DNA from: Oscillospiraceae bacterium
Lineage (GTDB): Bacteria; Bacillota; Clostridia; Oscillospirales; Oscillospiraceae
Direction: 5' to 3'
Assembly (NCBI GenBank): GCA_902784305.1
Contig: CACZUK010000016.1
Coordinates: forward strand, 1-41,818
DNA: 41,818 bases
The stretch's first letter is position 1. The number at the start of each line of letters is the position of its first letter. The notes under the pieces are model-generated. The model had not been told where the DNA came from, did not search any database, and saw only the letters and a program-made list of their open reading frames with translations. This document shows positions 1-8,335 of the stretch, piece after piece. Position numbers and translations under genes: made by a program.

Positions 1-561
1 TTTCTCGCCCTGCTGAACGCCCTGGAGGACCGGGGCTGCACCTTCGCCCTGCGCCACTGCTGCGCCGGAGCCGCCACGCTGAACTACCCCCAGGCCCATC
101 TGGACATGATTCGGCCCGGCATCCTCCTCTACGGCTACTCCCCCGACCACGCCTGCGACGGCATGCTGGACGTGCGCCCCGTGATGGAGGTCAAGGCCCG
201 GGTCGCCTCGGTGAAGCGCCTGCCCAAGGGCACCTGCATCAGCTACGGCCGCACCCACACCCTGGAGCGGGACAGCGTGGTGGCCGCCGTCACCATGGGC
301 TACGCCGACGGGCTTCCCCGACTGCTCTCGGGCCGCTTTGCCTTCCGGTGGAAGGGGCATCCCCTGCCCCAAATCGGCCGCGTTTGCATGGACATGTGCA
401 TGGCCGACGCCACAGACCTCCCCGGCGTGCGGGTGGGGGACGAGGTCAGCCTCTTTGGGCCGGAGGGCGGTCTGGTGGACCTGGCCGACCGGCTGGGCAC
501 CATCTCCTACGAGCTGCTGTGCGGCATCTCTGCCCGGGTCCCGCGGGTGTACAAAGGGTAA
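1..561 (+). CDS. alr: Alanine racemase, 3' part (5' truncated by window edge)
   Basis: Only the C-terminal half is present: the frame is open from base 1 and gives 186 residues, against about 370-390 for the family. Alanine racemase is a PLP enzyme that interconverts L- and D-alanine for peptidoglycan. Visible signatures are MIRPGILLYG, the beta-domain start with the catalytic tyrosine in ISYGRTH, and GYADGLPR, GRVCMDMCMAD and GDEVSLFG. One oddity: the usual ANSAA phosphate-binding stretch reads CCAGAATL, so the Asn-Ser pair is replaced by Ala-Gly. The gene ends 96 bases before a bidirectional terminator shared with the convergent GH25 gene. Confidence 0.93.
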   Translation, partial: FLALLNALEDRGCTFALRHCCAGAATLNYPQAHLDMIRPGILLYGYSPDHACDGMLDVRPVMEVKARVASVKRLPKGTCISYGRTHTLERDSVVAAVTMGYADGLPRLLSGRFAFRWKGHPLPQIGRVCMDMCMADATDLPGVRVGDEVSLFGPEGGLVDLADRLGTISYELLCGISARVPRVYKG

Positions 562-651
562 TCTTCGGCGCTGTTTCGACGAATCCTCATCATTTCAGCC
601 GGGCACTTTCATTCCAAACTGTATTTTTTCCTCAAATCTCTACAAAACGGA

Positions 652-692
652 CAGAAAAACAGGGCCAGCCTCCGGGCTGACCCTGTTTCGCG
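652..692. terminator. Bidirectional intrinsic terminator between alr and the GH25 gene
   Basis: Inverted repeat with a 14-base arm at 657-670 and its partner at 675-688, one mismatch and a 4-base loop. The arms end in AAAC/GTTT, so both strands leave a T tract; the minus-strand tract (TTTTT) is the better one. Confidence 0.85.
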
Positions 693-703
693 TTTTGACA
701 TCG

Positions 704-3178
704 TTATTTGGAAACCTTGACCTTTTTGGCCCCGCTCCAGGCGGAATACCACAGCTTGTCGCCCGCCTTGCGGAAGCAGCGCACCGACACCAGATAGGTC
801 TTCCCCTTCGTCAGGCCGCCGATGCTCGCACCGGTCTTGTTGCCGCCGTCAACGGTCTTTTTCTGGGTCACCTTGCCCAACACCCAGCGCAGCTCATAGC
901 CCTGAGCGCCGCCGGTCTTAGGCCACTTCACCGCGATGGTCCCGGCCTTGCTGTTCTTAGCCGTGGACAGCTTGGGCGCGGTCACGGCAAAGAGGGTGCG
1001 GCCCTCGCTGTCGTAGCCGGTGAGGTACTTCTTGCCGTCCTCGGTTACGCCGCGAACCGTGTAGCGATAGACCTGGCCTTTCTTGGCGCTATTGTCCACC
1101 ACGGAGGCGGCGGTGGTGGTGGCCACGCCCTTCCAGCTCCCGGAGCTACCCTTGCGGAACACGCGGTAGCATTTCACGCCCGCGACCTTGTTGTAGCTCA
1201 GGCTGACGCCCTTGTCGGTGTAGACCGCCTTGGTCAGGGTGGGCGCGGCGTAGTAGGTCACCGTTGCCCCGGTCTTGTCATAGCTGCCGGCGTTGCTCTT
1301 GTCGGAAGCGTTGATGCAGCGAACCGTATAGCGGTACCAGGTGCCGTTCTTCGCGCTCTTGTCCAGATAGCTCAGGGACGTGGTGTCCACCAGGACGGTC
1401 CACTGGCCACCCTTGCTCTTGCGGTACACCCGGTAGAGCTCCGCCTCGTTCACCTTTTCCCACTTGACGCGCACGCCGCCCAGAACGCTCTCCGCGCCCA
1501 GCAGCTTAGGCGCGGCCAGGTCGGTGCGCTTGACGGGCTCCGGCTCCGGCTGCGGCGCGGGTTCCGGCTGCGGCACAGGCTGCGCGGCCAGATTTCCGGT
1601 GGTGCTGGCTGTCACGGATGCGGAGGCGCTGCCTGTGCCCTTGGCGTTGACCGCCTTCACCCGAAGGGTGTAGGCCGTGCCGGATTTCAGCCCGGTGAGC
1701 TTGCAGGTGTTGCCCACGCTGACGGCCAGCTCCTTGAAGCTGCCGCCGTCCGCCTTGCCCTCCACCTTGTAGCGCTCTGCAGTGCTCACCGCGTTCCATT
1801 TCAGGTCTAAGAAGTTCTCGCCCTGGTTTGTGACCTTGAGGCCGGTGACCTGGGCGGGCTTGCCGCTGTCGTCGGGGACGGGCACCTCGGTCTCCGCCTC
1901 GCTCTTGCCGGAATAGCGGAAGTTGCAGTCCACCCGGCCACTGATGCCGTTCACCTTGCCCGAGGAGCTGTACTGCCAGTAGTCATAGGGGCTGCTGTAG
2001 GTCGTGGACGTTGACCAGCGCGCCAGCCAGCAGATGCAGCCTGTGAGCTGGGACACGTCGCACATATCGGCCAAATCGTTGGGATTTCCGTAGTAGCCCA
2101 CCTCGTAGCCCGCATCCTTGATGATTTTGCTGTAAGCCAGCACGTTCTTCGTGCCCTGGCTGCGGGAGACTTTGTTGATGCGGTAGGCCTTGCCGCCGAG
2201 CTTTCCGGTCTCGATGTCCAGAAAAACGGGCAGCGTAATCCAGCTCCTGTGGGAGTTGATGTACTCCAGCGTCTTCTTCGCCTCCTGCTGGGCCTCCTTC
2301 ACGCTGGTGGCCTGTGAGAAGTAGTAAACGCCAATTTTGATGCCCGCGTCATGGGCACCCTTCACATATTCCTCAAACTTTTCGTCCTTTCCAATGCTGA
2401 AGGAGTGGACCCGGGTGCGCCCGCAGCGCAGGATGGCGAATTTCACCCCGGCGGCCTTTACCTTCTTCCAGTCGATGTTTCCCTGAAAATAGGACACATC
2501 AATGCCCAGCGTCACGGTCTTGCCCTTCTTGGACGCGGCGTGGGTGTAGGTCTTGCCGGTGAAGGGGCTCTTGGTGGAGTTGGCGGCGGCCATGGCCTCC
2601 AGCTCCTCCTCGCTGAGGGCTTCGATGGTCCCGGGGATGTCGTCGTCATCCTCAAAGGCGCGCTTGACGCCCTCCTCCTGATAGGCCTCATAGTGCTTGA
2701 GGTAGTCGCCGTCCTCGGCGTACTCCTCCCGGAACTCCTCCCAGAACTCCGGGCTGTCCACATCCGGCTCCGCCTCGGCGGCGGACTCGTCCGCTTTGTC
2801 GTCCGGCTCCGGTTCAGGCTCCGGCTCGGACTGGGACTTGTGCTCAGGCGCGTCCGCGGACTTTTCCGCTGGTTCGGCCTGCTTCTCCGCCTGCTCCTTC
2901 TGCGACTCGTCTCCGGCCTCAGAGGGTTCCGTGCTCTCCGGCTCCGCCTGTTCAGACGCTTCCGCCTCCGCGGCCTCCGGCTGGTCGTCCGGCTGCTCAT
3001 ACTCCTCCCGGCTCTGGTCCGGCTCCTGCACGGACTCGGACGCGGCGGCCTCCGGCGAGAGCATACCCTCCTGGTAGGAGGACTCCGCCGCCCAGGCACT
3101 GGCACCCAGCTGCGCGCTCAGACACAGGCTCAGCAGGAGGCTCAGCAATCTGACGCCCTTGGATGTGTGATGCTTCAT
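704..3178 (-). CDS. Secreted GH25 muramidase with fibronectin type III domains
   Basis: 824 residues, likely exported and acting on peptidoglycan. Residues 1-31 form a signal peptide (basic start, Leu-rich core, ASAWAA). Residues 32-200 are a strongly acidic, low-complexity Glu/Pro/Ser/Ala linker. The GH25 lysozyme domain spans about 222-425: GIDVSYFQG carries the N-terminal Asp (227) and FLDIETG the Asp321/Glu323 pair typical of the family. One fibronectin type III domain (about 443-527) follows, then a Pro-Glu linker, then three more FnIII-like repeats (about 556-640, 645-730, 735-824). No sortase motif or choline-binding repeat is seen, so wall association would be through the FnIII or linker regions. 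It is monocistronic, with an AGGAGA site 6 bases before the ATG. Confidence 0.9.
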   Translation of the reverse strand: MKHHTSKGVRLLSLLLSLCLSAQLGASAWAAESSYQEGMLSPEAAASESVQEPDQSREEYEQPDDQPEAAEAEASEQAEPESTEPSEAGDESQKEQAEKQAEPAEKSADAPEHKSQSEPEPEPEPDDKADESAAEAEPDVDSPEFWEEFREEYAEDGDYLKHYEAYQEEGVKRAFEDDDDIPGTIEALSEEELEAMAAANSTKSPFTGKTYTHAASKKGKTVTLGIDVSYFQGNIDWKKVKAAGVKFAILRCGRTRVHSFSIGKDEKFEEYVKGAHDAGIKIGVYYFSQATSVKEAQQEAKKTLEYINSHRSWITLPVFLDIETGKLGGKAYRINKVSRSQGTKNVLAYSKIIKDAGYEVGYYGNPNDLADMCDVSQLTGCICWLARWSTSTTYSSPYDYWQYSSSGKVNGISGRVDCNFRYSGKSEAETEVPVPDDSGKPAQVTGLKVTNQGENFLDLKWNAVSTAERYKVEGKADGGSFKELAVSVGNTCKLTGLKSGTAYTLRVKAVNAKGTGSASASVTASTTGNLAAQPVPQPEPAPQPEPEPVKRTDLAAPKLLGAESVLGGVRVKWEKVNEAELYRVYRKSKGGQWTVLVDTTSLSYLDKSAKNGTWYRYTVRCINASDKSNAGSYDKTGATVTYYAAPTLTKAVYTDKGVSLSYNKVAGVKCYRVFRKGSSGSWKGVATTTAASVVDNSAKKGQVYRYTVRGVTEDGKKYLTGYDSEGRTLFAVTAPKLSTAKNSKAGTIAVKWPKTGGAQGYELRWVLGKVTQKKTVDGGNKTGASIGGLTKGKTYLVSVRCFRKAGDKLWYSAWSGAKKVKVSK

Positions 3179-3264
3179 CGTTCTCTCCTATCCGCACGCC
3201 GCCCGGCCGCGCCGGGAGACTGATGGTCTCGGGTACTGGCCCAAACAGGGGCCGATTTCTATCT

Positions 3265-3293
3265 ATTATAAAAGATTTTCTCCCTTTCGTCAA
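3265..3293 (-). promoter_or_regulatory. Sigma-A promoter of the GH25 gene
   Basis: On the minus strand TTGACG (3288-3293), a 17-base spacer, then a consensus TATAAT (3265-3270), about 90 bases upstream of the start codon. Confidence 0.85.
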
Positions 3294-3360
3294 GGCGGGC
3301 AGGAGATTTCCAAAACCTGGCAGGCAGGAGCGCTGCTCCCGGGACTGACAGGCCGGGGCG

Positions 3361-3846
3361 CTACTCCTGGGCCAGAAGCTGCTCAAAGGCCAGCTTGCAG
3401 GCGAAGGCGCTCACCGCGTGGCGGGTCAGACCGGCCTCCCGTGACTCCTCCGGGCGGCGCAGGGCGTCACCGCGGCACAGCTCCGCCTCCAGAGCCTCGC
3501 AAAAGCCATCGTAGGAGCGCTCCACGCTGCCTCCCGCGCGCTGAAGCTCCAACAGCTGCCGCAGCTGGGCAATAGAGAGCACCCGCTTGAGCAGACACAC
3601 CAGCATGAGCTGGGCCAGCTGGTCCCGGGAGTAGCGCTTGCGCACCGGCGGCGCAATGACCCGCAGCTTGACGTAATTGTTCACCATGGTGTCGGTCAGA
3701 GCGGCCTCGTCCCGAAAAAAGGGGGCCAGGCTCCGGTTCACCAGCTCCAGCACCTGGTCCTTGTAGAGCTCCAGGGCGGGCAGCTGATGGTAGCGGGGCA
3801 GGCTTCGCCCCTCAGCCCGCGTCCCGGTCTGCGCTTGTGGTGTCAT
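3361..3846 (-). CDS. DUF1836 domain-containing protein
   Basis: About 161 residues. Family recognition rests on the N-terminal LPRYHQLPALELYKDQVLEL motif and the following region with TMVNNYVK and RYSRDQLAQLMLV, the hallmark of DUF1836. This predicted helical fold resembles a MerR-like winged helix, with a two-helix segment suited to DNA binding, but the molecular role is unknown. The start is placed at the second of two adjacent ATGs, 7 bases after GGAGG; the first ATG at 3849 is possible. The open frame runs further upstream to 3927, but without a ribosome site. It is divergent from spo0A and shares the intergenic region holding Spo0A-box-like motifs, so it may be co-regulated with the sporulation switch (inference). 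Confidence 0.8.
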   Translation of the reverse strand: MTPQAQTGTRAEGRSLPRYHQLPALELYKDQVLELVNRSLAPFFRDEAALTDTMVNNYVKLRVIAPPVRKRYSRDQLAQLMLVCLLKRVLSIAQLRQLLELQRAGGSVERSYDGFCEALEAELCRGDALRRPEESREAGLTRHAVSAFACKLAFEQLLAQE

Positions 3847-3959
3847 CATGCTCCCTCCCCTGCTTTCTCCCAACAGTTTACACGAGCGGACCCCGCCTGT
3901 CAATCCCCCGGCGGCCCTTCCAGTCATTTATCATTAGAATATTCCGAATACAGCTATTC

Positions 3960-3992
3960 TTTGTCCCTTTTTGTCGTAATATTGGGGACAAA
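3960..3992. promoter_or_regulatory. Cluster of Spo0A-box-like motifs upstream of spo0A
   Basis: TTTGTCCCTT (3960-3969) is followed exactly 10 bp later by TTTGTCGTAA (3970-3979), which matches the 0A-box consensus TTTGTCGAAA at 9 of 10 bases. A third TTTGTC core lies inverted at 3987-3992. They sit just upstream of the proposed spo0A promoter and between two divergent genes, as expected for autoregulation. Confidence 0.55.
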
Positions 3993-4007
3993 AATTCTTT
4001 TTTCTTA

Positions 4008-4036
4008 TTGTCTTATTTGGTCATTTATGCTACATT
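4008..4036 (+). promoter_or_regulatory. Candidate spo0A promoter
   Basis: TTGTCT (4008-4013), a 17-base spacer and TACATT (4031-4036); each hexamer matches the sigma-A consensus at 4 of 6 positions. A TATAGT overlaps slightly downstream at 4036-4041. It could equally be a sigma-H-type promoter; the sequence does not decide. Confidence 0.4.
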
Positions 4037-4103
4037 ATAGTCAAGCTAGTTTGGCAGGGGCCGCAGCCCTCCCGCCAGCGCTATCAAGATTGGAGCGATG
4101 CAT

Positions 4104-4844
4104 ATGAATCCCATTAAAATCCTGCTGGCAGACGCCGACGACGCCTTTCGCCAGATGCTCGCAGAGCGCCTGTCCAAAGAGAACGACCTGCTGGTGCAGG
4201 AATCCACCAGTGAGCTGGAGCGTGCCGCAGCAGCCGCGCTCAGCGGCGTGGACGTGGTCGTGATGGATCTGGTGCTCCGGGGCGGAGACGGCCTGGAGCT
4301 GCTGGAGAGTGTGAGCCGTCTGGAGCAGCCGCCCACGGTGCTGGTGCTCTCCGCCTTCCTCCACACCCAGCTCATGAGCCGCGCCGCCCAGCTGGGGGCG
4401 GACTACTTCCTGCTCAAGCCCTGCCGGGCGGACAGCGTGGTGGAGCGCATCCGCCAGCTGGTCTCACCCCAGCAGCTCACCCGCAGCTCTCTGGAGGCGC
4501 AGGTCACCTCCATCATCCACGAAATCGGCGTGCCCGCCCACATCAAGGGCTATCAGTACCTCCGCGAGGCCATTCTCATCGCCGTGGAGGACATGGACGT
4601 CATCAACGCCGTGACCAAGGTGCTCTACCCCGACGTGGCCAAGCGCTTCGGCACCACCGCCAGCCGGGTGGAGCGGGCCATCCGCCACGCCATCGAGGTG
4701 GCCTGGGACCGGGGCGACCTGGAGACCCTGCAAAAGTACTTTGGATATACCGTTTCCACCTCAAAAGGGAAGCCCACCAACTCTGAGTTCATCGCCATGA
4801 TTGCCGACCGCCTCCAGCTCCAGCGCCGCAGAATGGTCCGCTGA
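4104..4844 (+). CDS. spo0A: Sporulation master response regulator Spo0A
   Basis: 246 residues. The N-terminal receiver domain (about 4-122) has the phospho-acceptor Asp55 in VVVMDL, Ser in VLVLSAF and Lys in LLKPC. The C-terminal Spo0A domain (about 130-246) is nearly diagnostic: [52 protein letters not shown] and [14 protein letters not shown]. Phosphorylated Spo0A dimerises and binds 0A boxes to commit the cell to sporulation. The acidic pocket reads D10-A11-D12 where B. subtilis has D10-D11, a possible phosphorylation-tuning difference. The start is taken at 4104 because GGAG lies 8 bases upstream; the ATG at 4098 is too close. The usual upstream neighbour spoIVB is absent; a divergent DUF1836 gene is found instead. 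Confidence 0.96.
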   Translation: MNPIKILLADADDAFRQMLAERLSKENDLLVQESTSELERAAAAALSGVDVVVMDLVLRGGDGLELLESVSRLEQPPTVLVLSAFLHTQLMSRAAQLGADYFLLKPCRADSVVERIRQLVSPQQLTRSSLEAQVTSIIHEIGVPAHIKGYQYLREAILIAVEDMDVINAVTKVLYPDVAKRFGTTASRVERAIRHAIEVAWDRGDLETLQKYFGYTVSTSKGKPTNSEFIAMIADRLQLQRRRMVR

Positions 4845-4889
4845 GGCGCCGCGCTCCTTTCGATTTCTCTTCCCTTCTGAAGGATTCTG

Positions 4890-4898
4890 TGGTATGAT
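4890..4898 (+). promoter_or_regulatory. Extended -10 promoter candidate for the epimerase gene
   Basis: TGG directly followed by TATGAT (4893-4898) makes an extended -10 element (TGnTATGAT). No convincing -35 hexamer lies 17 bases upstream. Confidence 0.45.
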
Positions 4899-5006
4899 AA
4901 GGGGGAACCCCCACTGCTCCGCCTGAACAGCAGGCGCACAGGAGCCGGGCGGGGACGCAGCTTCCGTCTCCGCACAACCCCCGAATCCCGAAAGGAGCCT
5001 TGACAA

Positions 5007-5888
5007 ATGAACATCACCCTGAAAAACGACCAGCTCACCGTGGTCATCTCCACCCTGGGCGCAGAGCTCCAGAGCATCCTCACCGCCGCGGGCACCGAGC
5101 TGCTGTGGCAGGCCGACCCCGACATCTGGGGCCGCCACGCGCCGCTGCTCTTCCCCATCATCGGGCGGCTGCGCTATCAGCAGTACACGCTCCACGGCAA
5201 GCCCATCTCCATCTCGCAGCACGGCTTCGCCCGGGACACGGAGTTCACCGTGGAGCGCCAGTCGGAGCACAGCGTCACCCTCTCCATGTCCGACAGTGAG
5301 GCCACCCGGGCGGTGTACCCCTTCTCCTTCCGGCTCTCCATCACCTACCGGCTCAAGGGCGCGTCTCTGGTCAAGTCCCACACCGTCACCAACTGCTCCG
5401 AGGAGCGCATGCCCTACGAAATCGGCGGCCACGACGGCTTCCGCACCACCCTGCGCGCCGGAGAGACCATGTCCGACTACGCCATTGCCTTCCCCGGTCA
5501 GGATGTGATTCACCCCTTCGGCATGGACAAGGACTGCTTCCTGACCCCGGAGAAGCTGGATTACCCCCTCACCGACGGTATGCTGCCCCTGCCCCCCAAG
5601 GTCTTCGGGCTGGACACCGTGGTGCTGGAGAAGCTGCCCTGCAAGAAGGTGACGCTGCTGAGCAAAAAGAGCTCCTACCGGCTGACCATGGACTTCACCG
5701 ACTTCGACTACCTGGCCGTCTGGACCAAACCCGTGGACTTCGACACCAACTATGTGTGCATCGAGCCCTGGACCACCCTGCCGGAGTGCACCTTTGTGGG
5801 CAGTGAGCTCACCGACAAGGCCGGCATCCGGGTGCTGGGCAGCGGCGAGAGCGAGACCCACGCCTACACCATCACCGTGGAGGAGTAA
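5007..5888 (+). CDS. Aldose 1-epimerase family protein (LacX-like)
   Basis: 293 residues, the usual length for the YeaD/LacX branch of the galactose mutarotase-like beta-sandwich fold. The N-terminal region ISTLGAELQSI and LLWQADPDIWGRHAPLLFP, the QHGFAR motif and IGGHDGFR, with candidate catalytic histidines, are characteristic. WTKP and CIEPWTTLPE lie near the end, where the second active-site acid is expected. Such enzymes interconvert alpha and beta anomers of hexoses or hexose phosphates in the cytoplasm; the substrate cannot be told. AAGGAG lies 9 bases before the ATG. It appears monocistronic and ends just before a strong terminator. Confidence 0.88.
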   Translation: MNITLKNDQLTVVISTLGAELQSILTAAGTELLWQADPDIWGRHAPLLFPIIGRLRYQQYTLHGKPISISQHGFARDTEFTVERQSEHSVTLSMSDSEATRAVYPFSFRLSITYRLKGASLVKSHTVTNCSEERMPYEIGGHDGFRTTLRAGETMSDYAIAFPGQDVIHPFGMDKDCFLTPEKLDYPLTDGMLPLPPKVFGLDTVVLEKLPCKKVTLLSKKSSYRLTMDFTDFDYLAVWTKPVDFDTNYVCIEPWTTLPECTFVGSELTDKAGIRVLGSGESETHAYTITVEE

Positions 5889-5914
5889 AACCCCACGTCT
5901 GTGATAAAAAGCTG

Positions 5915-5956
5915 AAAAAACGGCGGTTCCCTCAGCGGGATCCGCCGTTTTTGGCA
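5915..5956. terminator. Bidirectional terminator between the epimerase gene and purD
   Basis: Ten-base arms at 5917-5926 and 5942-5951 with further TCCC/GGGA pairing inside. TTTTT follows on the plus strand and TTTTTT on the minus strand, so it closes both the epimerase transcript and the long purine operon. Confidence 0.9.
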
Positions 5957-6004
5957 TTTTTATGGGTTTTTTACCGTTTCGCCCCGCCGCAGAGGGTCAG
6001 AGGC

Positions 6005-7258
6005 TCACTTTTTGCCGATGTCGGTGCGGAAGTGCATATCCTTCCAGGTGATGGGCTTCGCCGCGGCGTAGGCGTTCGCCACCGCCTCGGGCAGGGTGTC
6101 GCCCAGAGCCGTGACGCCCAGCACCCGGCCGCCGTTGGTGACAAAGCCGCCCTCGGCATCCCGCTTCGTCCCGGCGTGGAAGACCATGGCACCCTCCACC
6201 TGGTCCAGGCCGGAGATGGGCAGGCCCTTCTCGTAGTGCAGGGGATAGCCGCCGGAGGAGAGCACCAGACAGCAGGCGGCCTCCTCCTTCCAGCGGATGT
6301 CCAGCTGGTCCAGGGTGCCGTCCACACAGGCGTTGAAAATCTCGAAGAGGTCGCTCTCCAGCCGCATCAGAAGGGGCTGAGTCTCCGGGTCGCCGAAGCG
6401 GGCGTTGTACTCCACCACCTTCGGCCCCTGAGGGGTGAGCATCAGGCCGAAGTAGAGCACGCCCTGGAAGGGACGGCCCTCGGCCTTCATCGCGGCCATG
6501 GTGGGCAGGAAGATGGTTTCCATACACGTTTTGGCGATTTCCGGCGTGTAGTTGGGGGACGGGCTGAACGCGCCCATGCCGCCGGTGTTGGGGCCCTTGT
6601 CCCCGTCATAGGCCCGCTTGTGGTCCTGAGAGGAGGGCATGGGCACCACATGCTCGCCGTCGGCAAAGGCCAGCACCGTCACCTCGGGACCGGTCATGCA
6701 CTCCTCAATGACCACCGTGGAGCCGGAGGCGCCGAACTTGCCCTCCTCCATCATCTCCCGGACGGCGTTTTTGGCCTCCTCCACCGTGGCGGCCACGGTG
6801 ACGCCCTTGCCCAGAGCCAGACCGTCCGCCTTGACCACGATGGGCGCGCCCTGCTCGTCGATGTAGGCCAGGGCGGCGGCTTCGTCGGTGAAGGTGGCAT
6901 ACTTGGCGGTGGGGATGCCGTACTTCTTCATCAGCTCCTTGGAGAAGGCCTTGGACGCCTCAATGACGGCGGCGTTCTTCCGGGGCCCGAAGGCGCGGAT
7001 GCCCTCGGCCTCCAGTGCGTCCACCATGCCCAGGGCCAGGGGGTCGTCAGGGGCTACCACCACGAAGTCCATGGCCATGTCCTTCGCCCACTTCACCATG
7101 GTCTCCACGTCCGTCGCGGAAATGGGCACGCACTGGGCCACAGCCTCGATGCCCGCGTTGCCGGGGGCGCAGTAGAGCTCCGTGACGGCAGGGCTCTGGG
7201 CCAGCTTCCAGCAGATGGCGTGCTCCCGGCCGCCTCCGCCTACTACCAATACTTTCAT
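6005..7258 (-). CDS. purD: Phosphoribosylamine-glycine ligase (GAR synthetase)
   Basis: 417 residues, standard length. It joins glycine to phosphoribosylamine with ATP to give GAR, the second step of de novo purine synthesis. The N-terminal domain begins MKVLVVGGGGREHAICWKL with the nucleotide-fold GGGGREH. The ATP-grasp core shows KADGLALGKGV, the family signature PNTGGMGAFSP and metal-binding EYNARFGDPETQ, followed by the C-terminal blade with LSSGGYP. It is the last gene of the leftward purine operon, 17 bases after the dCMP deaminase stop, and is followed by a terminator. Confidence 0.97.
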   Translation of the reverse strand: MKVLVVGGGGREHAICWKLAQSPAVTELYCAPGNAGIEAVAQCVPISATDVETMVKWAKDMAMDFVVVAPDDPLALGMVDALEAEGIRAFGPRKNAAVIEASKAFSKELMKKYGIPTAKYATFTDEAAALAYIDEQGAPIVVKADGLALGKGVTVAATVEEAKNAVREMMEEGKFGASGSTVVIEECMTGPEVTVLAFADGEHVVPMPSSQDHKRAYDGDKGPNTGGMGAFSPSPNYTPEIAKTCMETIFLPTMAAMKAEGRPFQGVLYFGLMLTPQGPKVVEYNARFGDPETQPLLMRLESDLFEIFNACVDGTLDQLDIRWKEEAACCLVLSSGGYPLHYEKGLPISGLDQVEGAMVFHAGTKRDAEGGFVTNGGRVLGVTALGDTLPEAVANAYAAAKPITWKDMHFRTDIGKK

Positions 7259-7275
7259 AGGGTTTTCTCCTCGTT

Positions 7276-7764
7276 TTAGTAACCAAATGTTCCCAGCAGG
7301 GACTCGTCGTTGTCAATCCAGTCCTGCACGTCAATCACCCGGAACTCGTCCTCGCTGTCCCGGACGTAGACCCGTTCGATGCCCGCGTTGATGATCATGC
7401 GCTTGCACATGGAGCAGGAGTTGGAGTTGCGGATGTACTCGCCGGTGTCCGCCTCCCGGCCGGAGAGGTAGAGGGCGGCGCCGATCATCTTGTTGCGCTC
7501 GGCGCTGATGATGGCGTTGGCCTCCGCGTGGACGCTGCGGCACAGCTCGTAGCGCTCGCCCCGGGGGATGTTCATCCTCTGGCGGATGCAGTAGTTCAAA
7601 TCCGTGCAGTTCTTCCGGCCCCGGGGCGCGCCCACGTAGCCAGTGGAGATGACCTCGTCGTTCTTCACGATGACCGCGCCGTAGCGGCGGCGCAGACAGG
7701 TGCCCCGCTGGGAAACCACGTCCGCAAGGTCCAGATAGTAGTTGATTTTGTCCCGTCTAGCCAC
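7276..7764 (-). CDS. Deoxycytidylate (dCMP) deaminase, ComEB-like
   Basis: 162 residues. It is a zinc-dependent cytidine-deaminase-fold enzyme converting dCMP to dUMP for thymidylate synthesis. Zinc ligands and the proton shuttle are visible as His79-Ala-Glu81 (HAEAN) and Cys117-x-x-Cys120 in SCSMCKRM. Upstream GAPRG, NCTD and YELCRSVHAE are typical of bacterial ComEB proteins. It sits inside a purine operon, between the Nudix gene and purD, an unusual placement linking pyrimidine deoxynucleotide supply to purine synthesis. Confidence 0.92.
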   Translation of the reverse strand: MARRDKINYYLDLADVVSQRGTCLRRRYGAVIVKNDEVISTGYVGAPRGRKNCTDLNYCIRQRMNIPRGERYELCRSVHAEANAIISAERNKMIGAALYLSGREADTGEYIRNSNSCSMCKRMIINAGIERVYVRDSEDEFRVIDVQDWIDNDESLLGTFGY

Positions 7765-7803
7765 GCAAAGTCCCTCCTGTCCTCAGATAATTGATAAAAA
7801 TGT

Positions 7804-8310
7804 TCAGAGCGCGCCGCCCCGCTCCTCCAGCCAGAGGCGCAGAAAGGCGCTGTCCCGGGCAATCCAGGGCTTGTGGAGGAAGGCGGCGTTGGCCTCCAGA
7901 ACCTCCTCCGGCCGCGCCCAGCACAGGGCCAGGCCCTGCTCCACCTCGCTGCGGGTGAGGGCCGTTTGCACGGTGCGCTCCTCCACCTGGCAGGCATAAA
8001 AGCGGGAATAACAGGCGTAGACCGTGCCTTTTTTGAACAAATCCTCCCGCCGCTCCAGAATCTCTCCCAGAGGGCGAACCGTGGCGGGCACCACCAGCAG
8101 GCCCAGCTCCTCCCGGACCTCCCGGCACAGGGCTTCCTGCTCACTCTCACCGGGGTCCACGCTGCCGCCGGGAAACTTGTACTCCCCGGCCCGGCTGCGC
8201 TCCATGGCCAGCCTGCCCGCCTGAGCGATCACCGCGCGCACGTTCACGCGGCGAAAAACGGGCATTTCCCCGGTGTAATCGTGTTCGTCGAGGGTCAGCA
8301 GCCGTCTCAT
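7804..8310 (-). CDS. Nudix hydrolase
   Basis: 168 residues. A complete Nudix box GX5EX7REUXEEXGU is present: Gly49, Glu55, then REVREELGL at 63-71. These Mg-dependent enzymes cleave nucleoside diphosphate-linked compounds. The flanking KFPGGSV and a position within a nucleotide operon suggest a role in cleaning damaged or excess nucleotides, but the substrate is unknown. The start is set at 8310, with GGAGG 8 bases upstream; the open frame extends to 8400 but would overlap the AICAR transformylase end. Confidence 0.88.
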   Translation of the reverse strand: MRRLLTLDEHDYTGEMPVFRRVNVRAVIAQAGRLAMERSRAGEYKFPGGSVDPGESEQEALCREVREELGLLVVPATVRPLGEILERREDLFKKGTVYACYSRFYACQVEERTVQTALTRSEVEQGLALCWARPEEVLEANAAFLHKPWIARDSAFLRLWLEERGGAL

Positions 8311-8335
8311 GGTCTCCGCCTCCCGGTTGCGCGTT

